Assembly (NCBI GenBank): GCA_964424205.1
Contig: CAYRIF010000191.1
Location: forward strand, 1-7,321
From: CAYRIF01 sp964424205
GTDB taxonomy: Bacteria; Bacteroidota; Bacteroidia; Cytophagales; Cyclobacteriaceae
Length of the DNA: 7,321 nt
Direction of reading: 5' to 3'
Positions 5,824-7,321 of the stretch are shown one piece after another. Under the pieces are notes generated by a model that saw nothing but the letters and a program-made list of their open reading frames with translations, was not told where the DNA came from and searched no databases. How positions within the stretch are numbered: the stretch's first letter is position 1; each line of letters opens with the position of its first letter. A program made the translations under genes and the position numbers.

Positions 5824-7301
5824 ACGTCGGTATGCTGCAAAAATACGATAGCCTTTTGAATATCATCATGCAAAATCCTATCATTTTCTATAAACGAAAT
5901 ATTTTTACGAAAATTATGCAAAAGTTTTTCTAAGTAAGGAGAAGTTTTTAACGGTCTGCGAAATTCCATGGCCTGACATGCTATTAATAACTCAATGGCT
6001 AAAATGGTATAGAGATTTTGAGCGATTCTATATGCTTTGGTCGCTGCGTTTGCCCCCATGCTCACATGGTCTTCTTGCCCGTTGGAAGAGACAATGGAAT
6101 CAACCGAAGACGGCGTGCATAATTGCTTGTTTTGACTAACGATGGAGGCAGCAGTGTATTGCGGAATCATTAACCCAGAATTTAGCCCAGAATTAGCGAC
6201 CAAAAATTCCGGAAGATTTCTATTTCCTAGTATCAATTGGAAAGTTCTACGTTCCGAGATGTTACCTAATTCTGCCAAGGCAATACACAAATAATCTAAG
6301 GCTATTGCCAGTGGCTGACCATGGAAGTTGCCTCCCGAAACAATGATGTCTTCATCTGGAAAAATATTGGGGTTATCTGTTACGCTGTTAATTTCGGTCG
6401 AAAAAACATCTTTAACGTGTGAAATTGCGCCTTTGCTTGCGCCATGAACTTGAGGAATACACCTAAAAGAATAAGGATCTTGTACGTGTTTTTTTGTTTG
6501 AGAAATAATTTCACTTCCTTTCAAAAGTGTTCTGATTTTAGTCGCAGTATCTAGTTGTCCCTGGTGTGGTCGTGCCTTGTGAATGAGCTCGTTGAAAGGC
6601 TCGATTCTGCCATCAAACGCATCGAGCGACATCGCCCCAATGATATCTGCAAAGTCACTTAATTTTTGGGAATTAATTAAAAGCCAAACACCGTATGCAC
6701 TCATAAACTGTGTGCCATTCAGTAATGCCAATCCCTCCTTTGCTTTGAGGTGAATTGGCGCCCATTTTAAGTCAGCTCCATTTAGCTTTTTACCCTGCTG
6801 CATCACCTCACCCTGTCCCATCAGCGGTAATGCCAAATGTGCCAAGGGTGCTAGGTCTCCCGAGGCTCCTAAAGAGCCCTGTTGGTATACAATTGGATGG
6901 ACTTTTTCATTGAAAAAATCAACAAGGCGCTGTAATGTTTCAAGCTGAATACCTGATTTTCCATAAGAAAGTGACTGAATTTTTAGCAAAAGCATAATTC
7001 TTACTATTTTCTCTGGTACTTCCTCTCCAGTGCCGCATGCATGAGACTTTACTAGGTTTTCTTGAAGTTTTTCTAAATTTTCTGGTGAGATATTCCGATT
7101 GTACAAAGATCCGAAACCAGTATTGATGCCATAAAGTGACCGCTCGCTTGTCTCAATTTTTTTATCAAGAAATACTCTACATTTAATCACCTCACTTTTT
7201 ACTGCATCAGAAAGTTCAAGCCTTAAATCTTTGTCAATTATTTCTTTTACCTTTTCTACCGAAAGAATTTCTTCAGAAATATAGTGGGGTTGATTGTTCA
7301 T
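5820..7301 (-). CDS. hutH: Histidine ammonia-lyase
   Basis: This enzyme removes ammonia from L-histidine to give urocanate, the first step of histidine breakdown, in the cytoplasm. The 493-residue length is close to the usual 500 or so. The Ala146-Ser147-Gly148 triad within GASGDLAPL forms the MIO electrophile. Other active-site residues, by correspondence with Pseudomonas HutH, are Tyr58 (YGINTGFG), His87 (SHACGTG), Asn195 (LLNGTQ), Gln274, Tyr277 and Arg280 (QDPYSFR), Phe326 (GNFHGQP) and Glu410 (NGQEDHVS). The Ser-His pair at 86-87 fits histidine specificity rather than the tyrosine or phenylalanine lyases. ATG 7301 gives a full-length N-terminus; only 20 bp lie upstream, so the promoter and any earlier operon genes cannot be seen. 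The gene ends in TGA, overlapping the start of the CHU_C gene. hutU, hutI and hutG are not in the window. Confidence 0.96.
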   Translation of the reverse strand: MNNQPHYISEEILSVEKVKEIIDKDLRLELSDAVKSEVIKCRVFLDKKIETSERSLYGINTGFGSLYNRNISPENLEKLQENLVKSHACGTGEEVPEKIVRIMLLLKIQSLSYGKSGIQLETLQRLVDFFNEKVHPIVYQQGSLGASGDLAPLAHLALPLMGQGEVMQQGKKLNGADLKWAPIHLKAKEGLALLNGTQFMSAYGVWLLINSQKLSDFADIIGAMSLDAFDGRIEPFNELIHKARPHQGQLDTATKIRTLLKGSEIISQTKKHVQDPYSFRCIPQVHGASKGAISHVKDVFSTEINSVTDNPNIFPDEDIIVSGGNFHGQPLAIALDYLCIALAELGNISERRTFQLILGNRNLPEFLVANSGLNSGLMIPQYTAASIVSQNKQLCTPSSVDSIVSSNGQEDHVSMGANAATKAYRIAQNLYTILAIELLIACQAMEFRRPLKTSPYLEKLLHNFRKNISFIENDRILHDDIQKAIVFLQHTDV

Positions 7302-7321
7302 GTTGTTCAGTTCTCAGGTTT

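Overview
The window looks like a piece of a chromosome from a member of the Bacteroidota. Three things support this: a protein with a type IX secretion 'gliding motility-associated' C-terminal domain (CHU_C type), a lipoprotein with acidic residues just after its lipidated cysteine, and AT-rich intergenic DNA in which most genes lack a Shine-Dalgarno sequence and one has promoter elements of the Bacteroidota TAnnTTTG kind. The exact lineage cannot be told from this sequence; Cytophagia, Saprospiria, Chitinophagia and Flavobacteriia are all possible.

Layout, left to right. A minus-strand surface-type lipoprotein with propeller-like repeats (14-1369) is divergent from a plus-strand class I SAM-dependent methyltransferase (1447-2145). 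Their 77-bp shared upstream region holds -7-like elements and a perfect 13-bp palindrome. A 340-bp gap (2146-2485) follows. It holds a 124-bp structured element (2235-2358) whose two long hairpins and outer inverted repeat fit exactly into a three-way junction. Next on the plus strand come a short-chain dehydrogenase very like mitochondrial-type 2,4-dienoyl-CoA reductase (2486-3355), a hairpin that may be a terminator, and a small DCC-family (DUF393) protein (3481-3882). The stop codon of the DCC gene directly abuts the stop codon of a minus-strand gene for a 646-residue secreted protein with PKD-like and FN3-like domains and a CHU_C sorting domain (3883-5823). That gene lies downstream of, and overlaps by 4 bp, histidine ammonia-lyase hutH (5820-7301, minus strand), whose 5' end lies 20 bp inside the right edge.

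How the genes work together. Most are independent housekeeping or accessory functions: histidine breakdown (hutH), reduction of dienoyl-CoA during unsaturated fatty acid oxidation (SDR), an unassigned methyltransferase and an unassigned thiol-redox-like protein. The one probable operon is hutH followed by the secreted CHU_C protein, which seems to start at TTG inside the end of hutH. I see no defence system, CRISPR array, RNA gene, phage gene or transposase. The most unusual part is the structured intergenic element at 2235-2358.
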